Shown piece by piece: positions 25,228 through 34,269 of a stretch of 63,881 nt of DNA (the first letter of the stretch is position 1; each line of letters starts with the position of its first letter). The notes below the pieces were generated by a model, which was given only the letters and a program-made list of their open reading frames with translations, did not search any database and had not been told where the DNA came from. The stretch comes from ZLKRG08 sp964654815 (GTDB taxonomy: Bacteria > Actinomycetota > Actinomycetes > Nanopelagicales > Nanopelagicaceae): assembly GCA_964654815.1 (NCBI GenBank), contig CAZZLH010000004.1, positions 1 to 63,881 of the forward strand. The letters are read 5' to 3'. Both the position numbers and the translations under genes were made by a program.

Positions 25228-25632
25228 ATGGCCTACGAAAAGTGGAGCGAGACGATTGCTAATGAAGTGATTCAGCAATTTCGCGATGAGCCAGGGCCAG
25301 TACTAATTGCGCTCCAAGCAATCCAAGATCGCTTTGGGTATGTGGAGGATCAAGCAATTGATTTGATTGCAAAAGAATTTAATGTTTCGCGAGCCGAGGT
25401 CTATGGCACCTTTACTTACTATCATGATCTTAAGAGCGCTCCAAGTAATGCGGTAAAGATTTGTGCGGCTGAGGCCTGCCAGGCAGTGGGCGGTAATGAA
25501 TTAATTGCTGCGGCAGAGGCAGCCGGAATCGAAGTAGAGCGCGCATATTGCTTTGGCAATTGCGCACTTGGTCCTGCAGCGATGATGGAAAATCGACTAA
25601 TTGGTCGGGCGACTTTGGAGCAGCTGCGATGA
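25228..25632 (+). CDS. NAD-dependent formate dehydrogenase, [2Fe-2S] (NuoE-like) gamma subunit
   Basis: A 134-residue thioredoxin-fold ferredoxin subunit. The [2Fe-2S] ligands are Cys79, Cys84, Cys108 and Cys112 (CAAEAC and CFGNC), as in NuoE and FdsG. It carries electrons between the NADH-binding subunit and its partners in a cytoplasmic complex. ATGA overlap with the next gene; 36 bases after fhs. Confidence 0.92.
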   Translation: MAYEKWSETIANEVIQQFRDEPGPVLIALQAIQDRFGYVEDQAIDLIAKEFNVSRAEVYGTFTYYHDLKSAPSNAVKICAAEACQAVGGNELIAAAEAAGIEVERAYCFGNCALGPAAMMENRLIGRATLEQLR

Positions 25633-27122
25633 AGCTATTTATCCCAGGTGATTCTGCGGCGCAATCGATCGGTGCTGATGAAGTTGCCGTAGCAATCACG
25701 GCAGAAGCGGCAAAGCGCAATCTTGATATCCAGATCATCCGCAATGGCACGCGCGGTGCGCTCTGGTTGGAGCCTTTGGTAGAGGTGGAAATCGATGACA
25801 AACGAATTGGCTATCCCAATGTAAGCGTCGATTCCGCGCCGCAAGTCCTAGATGGCACGCATACTTCGATAGGCGAAGTGGAGAAGTTTCCTTGGCTTGC
25901 CAAGCAAGATCGCATAACTTACAAGCGGGTCGGAATTATCGATCCATTATCAATCGATGATTATCAAGCGCATGGTGGTTTCAAAGGTTTGGCACGCGCC
26001 AAAGAGATGACTAGTGCAGAGATAGTTGCCGAGGTTACTGAATCAGGACTTCGCGGTCGTGGTGGCGCTGGTTTTCCAGCTGGCATTAAATGGAATACCG
26101 TTTTGAATGCCAAAGCAGATCAGAAGTATGTTTGTTGTAATGCTGATGAAGGAGATAGCGGCACCTATGCAGATCGAATCCTCATGGAGGCCGATCCATT
26201 TACATTAATTGAGGGAATGGCGATTGCTGCGCTCGCAGTAGGCGCAACCAAAGGATTTATCTATATTCGCTCGGAGTATCCAACTGCAATTTCACAGATG
26301 CGCAAAGCGATTGAAATTGCCAAACCCCTAATTGCAGGTTTTGAGCTAAAGGTAAGAGTTGGCGCAGGTTCTTATGTATGTGGCGAAGAGACTGCGATGT
26401 TGGAATCTTTGGAGGGAAAGCGTGGGGTAGTACGTGCCAAGCCGCCGCTACCAGCGCTTGAAGGTTTATTTGGTAAGCCTACAATCATCAACAATGTAAT
26501 TACTTTGGCATCTGTGCCAGAGATCATCGCAAGTGGCGCTGCAAATTACAAAGCGCGTGGAGTAGGTAAATCACTCGGCACTCAAGTTTTTCAATTGGCC
26601 GGCAATATCAAGCAAGGCGGAATCGTCGAAACCGGCTTTGGTATCACCTTAGATGAGTTGGTAAATGGTTACGGCGGTGGCACGCTAAGCGGCCGGCCTA
26701 TCCGCGCCATCCAAGTTGGTGGTCCGCTCGGTGCATATTTTGGAGTAGATAAGTTAGCCACCAGCGCCGATTACGAATCGCTTATCGCAGCGGGCGGAAT
26801 GCTAGGTCACGGCGGCATCGTGGTTTTTGATGATTCCGTTAACTTAGCTAAGCAGGCGCGCTTTGCTATGGAGTTCTGCGCCATTGAATCATGCGGTAAG
26901 TGCACGCCATGCCGAATTGGCTCTACCCGAGGCATGGAAACTATTGATTTAATTATCAGTGGGAAAGATGTCGCAAAGAATAAGGAGCTCCTCCTTGATC
27001 TCTGCGAGGTCATGACTGAAGGTTCGCTCTGTGCCATGGGAGGCTTGACGCCAATGCCGGTAAAGAGCGCGCTGGCTAACTTTCCCGAAGATTTTTCCGA
27101 AAATATTCAAGGAGGCAAGTGA
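25629..27122 (+). CDS. NAD-dependent formate dehydrogenase, NADH-binding (NuoF-like) beta subunit
   Basis: About 497 residues from the ATG at 25629, which overlaps the previous stop; a longer in-frame start would run into the NuoE-like gene. The N-terminal 90 residues are a degenerate thioredoxin-like region, as in FdsB. Next come the FMN/NADH motif GRGGAGFPAGIKW (143-155), YVCCNADEGDSGTY and GAGSYVCGEETAMLESLEG. The [4Fe-4S] ligands are Cys422, Cys425, Cys428 and Cys468. It passes formate-derived electrons to NAD+. Confidence 0.92.
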   Translation: MKLFIPGDSAAQSIGADEVAVAITAEAAKRNLDIQIIRNGTRGALWLEPLVEVEIDDKRIGYPNVSVDSAPQVLDGTHTSIGEVEKFPWLAKQDRITYKRVGIIDPLSIDDYQAHGGFKGLARAKEMTSAEIVAEVTESGLRGRGGAGFPAGIKWNTVLNAKADQKYVCCNADEGDSGTYADRILMEADPFTLIEGMAIAALAVGATKGFIYIRSEYPTAISQMRKAIEIAKPLIAGFELKVRVGAGSYVCGEETAMLESLEGKRGVVRAKPPLPALEGLFGKPTIINNVITLASVPEIIASGAANYKARGVGKSLGTQVFQLAGNIKQGGIVETGFGITLDELVNGYGGGTLSGRPIRAIQVGGPLGAYFGVDKLATSADYESLIAAGGMLGHGGIVVFDDSVNLAKQARFAMEFCAIESCGKCTPCRIGSTRGMETIDLIISGKDVAKNKELLLDLCEVMTEGSLCAMGGLTPMPVKSALANFPEDFSENIQGGK

Positions 27123-30109
27123 TGAGTCTGATGATAGAACCAGATTTCGGAACGCCTGCCTCTAAAAAAATTGAGACGGTGTCGGTTGAGATTGACGGTA
27201 GAAAGATAGAAGTTGCGGCAGATACTTCTATTATGCGCGCCGCCGCTGAAGCCGGCATAGATATCCCTAAGTTATGCGCCACCGATAAATTAAAGGCCTT
27301 TGGTTCTTGCCGACTCTGTGTGGTTGAGATTGACGGGCGAAAAGGCACGCCATCATCGTGCACCACTCCGGTCAGCGATGGCATGGTGATATCAACCCAG
27401 AACGAAAAGTTAAATCGTCTGCGCCAAGGCGTAATGGAGCTCTACCTCTCAGATCATCCCGAGAAATGCGAAGTTGGTTCGGCCTGCCAAGTGCATGGCA
27501 TGGCAGAGCGCGTCGGACTCACCGAGGTTCGTTACGAGGCAAAGAAGACCCACTTAGATATCAAGAAAGATGAATCAAATCCTTACTTTAATTTTGATTC
27601 CACCGAGTGCATCGTCTGTAATCGCTGCGTAAGAGCTTGCGATGAGGTGCAAGGCACCTTCGCACTTACCATTTCTGGTCGCGCCTTTGATGCGCGAGTA
27701 AGTAGCGGCGGTAAGAATTTCATAGAATCCGAGTGCGTCTCTTGTGGCGCATGTGTTCAGGCCTGCCCAACCGGTGCGCTAAAAGAGAAGAATTTACTAA
27801 CTATTGGCGCACCTGATCGCTCGGTCATCACGACCTGCGCATATTGCGGAGTTGGTTGCTCATTTAAAGCCGAGATGAAGGGCAATGAAGTTGTGCGCAT
27901 GATCCCACTTAAAGCAGGCGGCGCCAACGAGGGCCACTCCTGCGTAAAGGGGCGCTTTGCTTGGGGCTATGCCTCTCATAAAGATCGACAACTTCAACCA
28001 TTGATTCGCGAGAAAATCACCGACCCATGGCGTGCGGTTTCATGGGAAGAGGCGATCTCTTACGCTGCCAAAGGATTAAAAGAGATTCAAAGTAAGTATG
28101 GCGTAGATGCCATTGGTGGCATCACATCTTCACGCTGCACCAATGAAGAGGTTTATGTAGTTCAAAAATTGGTACGCGCCGCATTTAAGAATAACAATGT
28201 AGATACCTGTGCTCGCGTTTGTCATTCACCTACCGGATATGGGCTAAAGCAGACCTTTGGCACTTCTGCTGGCACGCAAGATTTCGAATCGGTCGAACAT
28301 TCAGATGTGATCGTGCTAATTGGCGCCAACCCAACTGCAGCACATCCAGTCTTCGCCTCTCGTCTGAAGCAGACTTTGCGCAAAGGCGCCAAGTTGATTG
28401 TGATCGACCCGCGCCAGATTGAATTGGTACGAACACCACATATCGAAGCGGCGCTACATCTGCAATTACTTCCGGGCACCAATGTGGCGATTATCAATGC
28501 CTTGGCACATGTGGTGATGACTGAAGGTTTGGCTGATCAGAAGTTTATTGATGAACGATGCGATCAAGAGGCTTTCAAAGAGTGGGCTGAATTCATCAAG
28601 CGACCAGAGAACTCTCCGGAAGCGATGGAAGCCATCTCGTCGGTGCCAGCGCAATTAATCCGCGAAGCTGCGCGACTTTATGCCAGTGCGCCAAATGGTT
28701 CGATCTATTATGGATTAGGCGTAACCGAACATAGCCAAGGTTCTACGATGGTTATGGGTATCGCTAATTTGGCGATGGCAACTGGAAATATCGGCCGTAA
28801 AGGCGTGGGAGTAAATCCACTTCGTGGCCAGAACAATGTCCAAGGCTCTTGCGATATGGGCTCCTTCCCGCATGAACTACCTGGCTATCGCCACATTTCA
28901 AATTCCGATACCCGAGCTATCTACGAGAAACTCTGGGGCGTAACGCTGCAAGCCAAACCAGGAATGCGTATTCCAAATATGTTGGATTCGGCAATCACGG
29001 GCGAATACAAAGGTATCTATATTCAAGGCGAAGATATCGCGCAATCAGATCCAAATACCCAGCATGTAGCCGCTGGATTATCTGCGATGGATATGGTGAT
29101 TGTGCAGGACCTATTCCTAAATGAGACCGCAAAGTATGCGCACGTCTTCCTGCCTGGTACTTCATTCTTGGAAAAAGATGGCACATTTACCAATGCCGAG
29201 CGTCGCATCAATCGAGTGCGCCCGGTGATGCCATCTAAGACCGGTAAATCAGAGTGGGAAGTCACTTGTGATCTAGCTAAGGCTTTGGGTTATCAAATGC
29301 ATTACGACAATGCCGCTCAGATCATGGATGAGATCGCCGCAACTACACCTACCTTTGCCGGCGTATCACATGCCAAATTAGATGGCGAAGGCAGTATGCA
29401 GTGGCCGGTCACCGCTGATGCGCCGCATGGCACCCCGGTTATGCATATCGATAAGTTTGTTCGCGGCGAAGGAAAGTTTGTGCCGACACCATATGTTCCG
29501 ACCGAAGAGAAGACCAATCGTAAATTCCCATTATTGATGACCACAGGTCGCGTGCTTAGCCAATATAACGTCGGTGCCCAAACTAGACGTACCAAGAATA
29601 ATGTTTGGCATGATCACGATACTTTGGATATTCACGAATCTGATGCTGAGATGCGTGGCATCAAGGATGGTTCTTGGATCAAGTTATCAAGTCGCGTGGG
29701 TGAGACTTTGATGCGCGCTCGCATTACCGATGAGGTGGCGCCAGGCGTGGTTTACACGACCTTCCATTTCCCAGAATCTGGCGCCAATGTCATCACTACG
29801 GACTACTCGGATTGGGCCACAAATTGCCCCGAATATAAGGTCACCGCGGTACAAGTAGAGCCAAGCACCAGCATGGTCAATGTCGCACATCATGGTGAGA
29901 CGGGCGATGCCCAACTTAAATCAATTGTTCGAATGGCCAATCAGATCGCACACAATATTCCAGCGCTTAGCGCACCAGAGATCGAAGTTGCCCATCATCT
30001 GACGCAATTCTGGACTCCAGTGATGCGCCAACGATTACAAGAGGATGTGGATCCATCTGAGTTATCAGATGTGGTCAAGAAGGCGCTTGAGCTCGTCAAG
30101 CAACCCTGA
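27122..30109 (+). CDS. Formate dehydrogenase alpha (molybdopterin) subunit
   Basis: Catalytic subunit, 995 residues, from an ATG with GGAGG 6 bases upstream. In order: [2Fe-2S] domain (Cys52, Cys63, Cys66, Cys80), NuoG-like His112 segment, two [4Fe-4S] clusters (CIVCNRC, CVSCGAC), an Mo-domain [4Fe-4S] cluster (Cys239, Cys242, Cys246, Cys274), and the Mo ligand Cys367 followed by His368 in CARVCHSP. The ligand is cysteine; no in-frame UGA is present. The layout matches FdsA-type soluble formate dehydrogenases. Oddity: around His112 only Cys116 and Cys122 are found where three cysteines are usual. The 3' end overlaps the converging DUF1638 gene by 45 bases. Confidence 0.93.
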   Translation: MSLMIEPDFGTPASKKIETVSVEIDGRKIEVAADTSIMRAAAEAGIDIPKLCATDKLKAFGSCRLCVVEIDGRKGTPSSCTTPVSDGMVISTQNEKLNRLRQGVMELYLSDHPEKCEVGSACQVHGMAERVGLTEVRYEAKKTHLDIKKDESNPYFNFDSTECIVCNRCVRACDEVQGTFALTISGRAFDARVSSGGKNFIESECVSCGACVQACPTGALKEKNLLTIGAPDRSVITTCAYCGVGCSFKAEMKGNEVVRMIPLKAGGANEGHSCVKGRFAWGYASHKDRQLQPLIREKITDPWRAVSWEEAISYAAKGLKEIQSKYGVDAIGGITSSRCTNEEVYVVQKLVRAAFKNNNVDTCARVCHSPTGYGLKQTFGTSAGTQDFESVEHSDVIVLIGANPTAAHPVFASRLKQTLRKGAKLIVIDPRQIELVRTPHIEAALHLQLLPGTNVAIINALAHVVMTEGLADQKFIDERCDQEAFKEWAEFIKRPENSPEAMEAISSVPAQLIREAARLYASAPNGSIYYGLGVTEHSQGSTMVMGIANLAMATGNIGRKGVGVNPLRGQNNVQGSCDMGSFPHELPGYRHISNSDTRAIYEKLWGVTLQAKPGMRIPNMLDSAITGEYKGIYIQGEDIAQSDPNTQHVAAGLSAMDMVIVQDLFLNETAKYAHVFLPGTSFLEKDGTFTNAERRINRVRPVMPSKTGKSEWEVTCDLAKALGYQMHYDNAAQIMDEIAATTPTFAGVSHAKLDGEGSMQWPVTADAPHGTPVMHIDKFVRGEGKFVPTPYVPTEEKTNRKFPLLMTTGRVLSQYNVGAQTRRTKNNVWHDHDTLDIHESDAEMRGIKDGSWIKLSSRVGETLMRARITDEVAPGVVYTTFHFPESGANVITTDYSDWATNCPEYKVTAVQVEPSTSMVNVAHHGETGDAQLKSIVRMANQIAHNIPALSAPEIEVAHHLTQFWTPVMRQRLQEDVDPSELSDVVKKALELVKQP

Positions 30110-30655
30110 TTCACCAACCACCTCGATCTCAAGCGGTAATTGCAGAACCTGCGCCGCAGCCAAGGCAGCAGCTTTCAACTCTTCATTAGGGTTTTGCGCC
30201 AACCAGACCACTTTTTGATAATTTTTAAAGTAATCATCACGTAGCTCTGGTCTTGTATCTAAACCTAGTTCGACCACCACACTTCGATGAAATGATCTGA
30301 CCAGGTAATCAGTGAGAAAGTAAGTTCCCGAGGTCGTAAGTTCTGTGACGCGCGCTTTACCGGCAAATACGTCGTAGCAATGATCCCCGCCCAATCGAGG
30401 TATTTGATACTTTGCTAGGACCTTATCCAAAGCACCGTATGTGCCGCAGTCCGCATATGCCACTGCAATCTTTTTAAACTTCGCTTCCTGTGCGGTTAAT
30501 TCAAGGTATTTAGCCTCAACCTCACCGGCAATTTTCTCGGGATGATTATGTAGTAGTGGTGGTAGAGGGTAGATGGTCAAATCAAAGTGCTCGCGCGCTG
30601 CGATATTTGCGATATGGGTTGCAATCGCACCACAAGCGATGACAGCTGTGCTCAA
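30065..30655 (-). CDS. DUF1638 protein of the corrinoid methyltransferase operon
   Basis: A 196-residue cytoplasmic protein of unknown function. It begins STAVIACGAIATHI and has YADCGTYGALDKVLAKYQIPRLGGDHCYDVFAG with a conserved-looking Cys/His set (ADCGTYG, GDHCYD). DUF1638 proteins occur beside corrinoid methyltransferase genes in methanogens and other anaerobes, but their role is not known to me. It is the last gene of the IclR-led operon and overlaps the activase gene by 4 bases. A metal- or cobalamin-handling role is a guess from the context. Confidence 0.8.
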   Translation of the reverse strand: MSTAVIACGAIATHIANIAAREHFDLTIYPLPPLLHNHPEKIAGEVEAKYLELTAQEAKFKKIAVAYADCGTYGALDKVLAKYQIPRLGGDHCYDVFAGKARVTELTTSGTYFLTDYLVRSFHRSVVVELGLDTRPELRDDYFKNYQKVVWLAQNPNEELKAAALAAAQVLQLPLEIEVVGESGLLDELKRLLDHI

Positions 30656-32496
30656 ACGGGGAAAGCTAACCGCTCTACGAATTTATCGTTGAAGTCAGCG
30701 CGATCAGATAGCTCGACATACTTGATCTCATCCAACAGAGTTGCTGCGCCATGTCGCTCTTGGGTTGAGAGCAGCGCCATCTTCGCGCCTTCGCCTGCGA
30801 CATTACCCGCGGAAACGATGCGCAAAACGCTGATTTTTGGCACCAATCCGATCTTCACCGCTGATGCGGGGGAGAGATAAGAACCAAATGATCCGGCAAG
30901 TAATACCTGCTGAATATCGGAATCTTGAATCCCAAATTCCTCAGCCAGCAGCGCCCAACCAGTGGCAATTGCTGCTTTAGCAAACTGCAACTCTCTAACA
31001 TCGCGTTGACTTAAGAAGACATCGTCAGTCAACATGTAGATCTTTTCGCCATCACGTTCGACCAATTTTGGATCATCGACATCATTGAATTTACCTGAGC
31101 TATCTAGGATGCCAAGTTGAACCAGGCAAGCCACAGCATCTACCAATCCAGAGCCACAGATTCCGATGGCTGGTGCATCATCAATGGTTCCGATTTGCAG
31201 CGCACCATCAACTACTTTTACGGTTTCGATTGCGCCAGCTGCTGCGCGCACACCACATTTAATGGATGCCGCCTCAAAAGCTGGTCCTGCTGGAGCTGCG
31301 GTAGCCAGAATCTTCTCGCCATTACCTAAGATGATTTCGCAATTGGTTCCGACATCGATAAATAAACGCAAACGCTTATCGCGATCCATACCTGATGCCA
31401 GAGCGCCAGCCACGATATCGCCACCGACATATGCGCCAAGTGAGGGCAAGATGATCGCTTTGCCTCGTGGATGGATAGAGAGACCAAGCTCGGTGGCAGG
31501 AACTGGTTGATAATCTGCGGTGGCCATGATGAAAGGCGCAACACCAAGTGGCTCTGGGTCAATACCTAGAACAATCTGCGTCATGGTGGCATTGCCAGCC
31601 AGCGCAACTTCATAGACATTATTTGGATCGATTGCTGCTTCTTCGCAGACCTCTCGAGTCAATTGCGCCAGCGTATCTTGCGCTAATTGACGCAACTTGC
31701 TCAATCCCTCTGGGTCCATCATGGTGGTACTAATTCGAGTAATTACATCGGCACCAAATGGCTGTTGTTTGTTCAACATCGATTTAACCGCTGCCGGCGT
31801 ACCGGTATTTAAATCTAGGAGCGTTGCCACGACGGTAGTGGTGCCTAGATCAAAGGCGATACCAAAGCGAATTTGGCTGGTATCTCCACCTTCAACGGCA
31901 ATCAACTCTTGATCGGCGAAGACCGCAGTAACTTTGAAATCATGTTTGCGAAGCGTTGTGGGAAGTTCGCGGAGTAAATCCAATGAATAGGTAGGTTCGA
32001 TGTCATCAATTGCTTCAAGCAATCGGACTATATCCGTGCGCTGATCGGAGAGAGTTGGTTCGGGTAATTCGACGTAGCGCTTTTGAATTCCAGGGCGCAA
32101 GATGATTTGGCGACCGACGCCAACCGTTGCCGCTTTTGGTCTAGTGGTAAGAGGTGGCACATCGATACTTACATTGCCGGTAGTGCGTACCATGCAGGCC
32201 AAACGCCAACCTTTTTGAATCTCATCTGCAGTGAAGGCGCGAAAATCTAGCTTTGAAGGTTCGACGCTGCCATCAACGATTTGAATTTTGCACTTCTTGC
32301 ACGTTCCGTAGCCGCCGCAAGTTGAATCAATCGCAATGCCATTCCAAGAGGCGGCATCAAAGGCGCTAACGCCGGATGGAACGGTGACGATTTTTTCGGC
32401 AGAGACCTCGCCGCTCTTTTCTAGCGCACGAAAATGTAATTTAACTCGACCAGTGCCATCGTGGCCTGCTAGATCTGGGTTAAATTCCTTCGCCAT
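30652..32496 (-). CDS. RamA/RACo-like corrinoid reductive activase (ASKHA, [2Fe-2S])
   Basis: ATP-dependent repair of inactive Co(II) corrinoid protein. About 614 residues. An N-terminal plant-type ferredoxin domain holds Cys60, Cys66, Cys69 (CGGYGTCKKC) and Cys101. A linker and a large C-terminal actin-like ATPase domain follow (FGIAFDLGTTTVVATLLDL, AGNATMTQIVLG, RLFIDVGTNCEIIL, LLAGSFGSYL). This is the layout of the DUF4445 activators of acetogens. The ATG at 32496 is preferred; an in-frame start at 32538 would add 14 basic residues and overlap the upstream gene by 26 bases. Confidence 0.9.
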   Translation of the reverse strand: MAKEFNPDLAGHDGTGRVKLHFRALEKSGEVSAEKIVTVPSGVSAFDAASWNGIAIDSTCGGYGTCKKCKIQIVDGSVEPSKLDFRAFTADEIQKGWRLACMVRTTGNVSIDVPPLTTRPKAATVGVGRQIILRPGIQKRYVELPEPTLSDQRTDIVRLLEAIDDIEPTYSLDLLRELPTTLRKHDFKVTAVFADQELIAVEGGDTSQIRFGIAFDLGTTTVVATLLDLNTGTPAAVKSMLNKQQPFGADVITRISTTMMDPEGLSKLRQLAQDTLAQLTREVCEEAAIDPNNVYEVALAGNATMTQIVLGIDPEPLGVAPFIMATADYQPVPATELGLSIHPRGKAIILPSLGAYVGGDIVAGALASGMDRDKRLRLFIDVGTNCEIILGNGEKILATAAPAGPAFEAASIKCGVRAAAGAIETVKVVDGALQIGTIDDAPAIGICGSGLVDAVACLVQLGILDSSGKFNDVDDPKLVERDGEKIYMLTDDVFLSQRDVRELQFAKAAIATGWALLAEEFGIQDSDIQQVLLAGSFGSYLSPASAVKIGLVPKISVLRIVSAGNVAGEGAKMALLSTQERHGAATLLDEIKYVELSDRADFNDKFVERLAFPV

Positions 32497-32512
32497 ATTC
32501 GACTTTACTCTG

Positions 32513-33376
32513 CTAACTATTGGCTTTTGCCGCTTCAATTGCGCGGAAGCGAGTGATCCAGTTGCCGCCGTACATGTCGTGGCCTAAGAGCACATCGGTG
32601 GCGCGAACTGCAGAGACAATCTCTGGGGTACGCGCATCCATGACGGCAGAGGTAAGTCCAACTGCCATTGCCGCAGGTAGGAATGAGGCGTTAATTGCAT
32701 GGCGATTAGGCATACCGAAGGAGACATTTGATGCGCCGCAAGTCATGTTCAATCCCCAACGTGTTTTGATTTCATGGACCGTTTCGAAGAAGAGCGTTCC
32801 GGCGGCGGGCTCTGCGCCAATAGGCATCGCAAGTGGATCGATTACCAAACGATCATGTGAGATGCCATGTTTGTCGCAAGCGCGCAAGATCTTTTCGGTG
32901 ATTTTCAAACGATCTGCCACAGTCATTGGTATCTCGGTCTCATCATTTGGCAGCGCAATCACCGAAGCATCGTATTTTTTAACCAATGGCAAAATATGAT
33001 CGAGGCGATCATCTTCTCCGGTGGTGGAATTTACCAATGCTCGACCTTGGTAAGTCTGCAATCCCGCCTCAAGCGCCTCAAGAACTGATGAGTCGATGCA
33101 GATTGGTAGGTCAGTCAATGATTGCACCAACTTGATGGCTTGGCGCATCATCTCTGCTTCATCTACCAGTGGAACTCCCATATTTACATCGAGCATGTCA
33201 GCGCCACCTGCCACTTGAGACTTCACATCTTTTTCAATCGCAGATAAGTCACCAGCGCGTACCTGCTCCTGGAAGATCTTGCGACCGGTGGGGTTTATTC
33301 GCTCTCCGATGATGCAAAATGGTTGATCATCACCGATGATCACGGTCTTTGTGGGGGAGCTGACTATGGTCTGCAT
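32513..33376 (-). CDS. Methyltetrahydrofolate:corrinoid methyltransferase (MtgA/AcsE-like)
   Basis: A 287-residue pterin-binding TIM barrel. Family signs are IIGERINPTGRK (residues about 22-33), DMLDVNMG, ICIDSS, NSTTGED and the strongly conserved GASNVSFGMPNR near residue 215, whose asparagine contacts the pterin. In acetogens such enzymes move methyl between methyl-THF and a corrinoid protein; beside MttB it should act from methyl-corrinoid to THF. One base is shared with the MetF stop region. It is distinct from dihydropteroate synthase because it lacks that enzyme's other motifs and sits among corrinoid genes. Confidence 0.92.
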   Translation of the reverse strand: MQTIVSSPTKTVIIGDDQPFCIIGERINPTGRKIFQEQVRAGDLSAIEKDVKSQVAGGADMLDVNMGVPLVDEAEMMRQAIKLVQSLTDLPICIDSSVLEALEAGLQTYQGRALVNSTTGEDDRLDHILPLVKKYDASVIALPNDETEIPMTVADRLKITEKILRACDKHGISHDRLVIDPLAMPIGAEPAAGTLFFETVHEIKTRWGLNMTCGASNVSFGMPNRHAINASFLPAAMAVGLTSAVMDARTPEIVSAVRATDVLLGHDMYGGNWITRFRAIEAAKANS

Positions 33377-34269
33377 TATTTTTCCGTTCTTCCTAGGTCC
33401 GACATCAAACGATCAAGTGAATCATCATGGCGAAAATCTGTGACGTGTAAGCCGCGCACACTTGGTTGGGCTAGCGCATGTTGGGCTAGTTCGAGAGTCA
33501 ATTGATAGGCCGCTTCAGCTTGGTCGCTGGAATTAGCTACCCGATCGATCATCTCTTGGGGGATATTCACACCACGAACATTGTCAGTCATGAACTGCAT
33601 CGATTTGGCGCTCTTAAAGAGGATCACATTTGGAAAGAGCGGAAGATTGGTGCCATGAGCTGCCACGCCCTTACAGAAATTCTCTAGCCGATCTTTATGA
33701 AAGCAGAGTTGTAATTGCAACCAGCGCGCGCCAGCTCTCTGCTTCTTGATGGCGCGTTCGACTCGATATTCGAAGGGGTGAGTACCGGGATTCTCCACGC
33801 CACTTATAAATAGATTTGGTGCGGGATTTATCTTTCGCCCAGATAGATAACTGCCATTTTTAAGCACATCAGCGACCTTGATGGCATTTGGCCCATCTAA
33901 ATCAAAGACGCGGCGGGTCTCTGGCTCATCACCCGCTGTGACATCATCGCCGGTCATGAGCGCAATATTCTCGATGCCATGTAACGCTGCGCCCATGATG
34001 TCAGCTTGGACCGCTAAACGATTCTTATCTCGTTGAGCGATCTGCATTACCGGTTCGAGGCCATGCATCTTGATGGCGATTGCCACAGAAAGATTAGAGG
34101 CATGTGCATGCGCTGCTGCATTGTCGGTTGAGTTAACCGCATCAAACCAAGGGCGCAAACGATCTGCCGCCTTTGCGACTTTCTCCATACCGCCGCCATC
34201 GATTGAGGGAAATTCCGCGGTGAAGACCAGCTCATTGGTATTTTCGATTAGCTCTTGGAGCTTAGACAT
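33376..34269 (-). CDS. Methylenetetrahydrofolate reductase (MetF-type)
   Basis: A 297-residue flavin-dependent TIM-barrel enzyme interconverting methyl- and methylene-THF. The N-terminal FTAEFPSIDGGGMEKV contains the catalytic glutamate; ALHGIENIALMTGDD lies near residue 98 and HPFEYRVERAIKKQRAGARWLQLQLCF near 175. It overlaps metV by 8 bases, and the pair probably forms the MetVF complex of acetogenic type. Here oxidation of methyl-THF is the expected direction. Called by family; the electron acceptor cannot be deduced. Confidence 0.9.
   Translation of the reverse strand: MSKLQELIENTNELVFTAEFPSIDGGGMEKVAKAADRLRPWFDAVNSTDNAAAHAHASNLSVAIAIKMHGLEPVMQIAQRDKNRLAVQADIMGAALHGIENIALMTGDDVTAGDEPETRRVFDLDGPNAIKVADVLKNGSYLSGRKINPAPNLFISGVENPGTHPFEYRVERAIKKQRAGARWLQLQLCFHKDRLENFCKGVAAHGTNLPLFPNVILFKSAKSMQFMTDNVRGVNIPQEMIDRVANSSDQAEAAYQLTLELAQHALAQPSVRGLHVTDFRHDDSLDRLMSDLGRTEK

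Noticed and set aside
25548..25628. N-terminal extension of the NuoF-like subunit
   Set aside because: It would overlap most of the end of the NuoE-like gene; the ATG at 25629 gives the standard ATGA overlap and the family N-terminus.
28220..28230. Selenocysteine at the formate dehydrogenase active site
   Set aside because: The Mo ligand codon is TGT (cysteine) in ARVCHSP; no in-frame TGA occurs.
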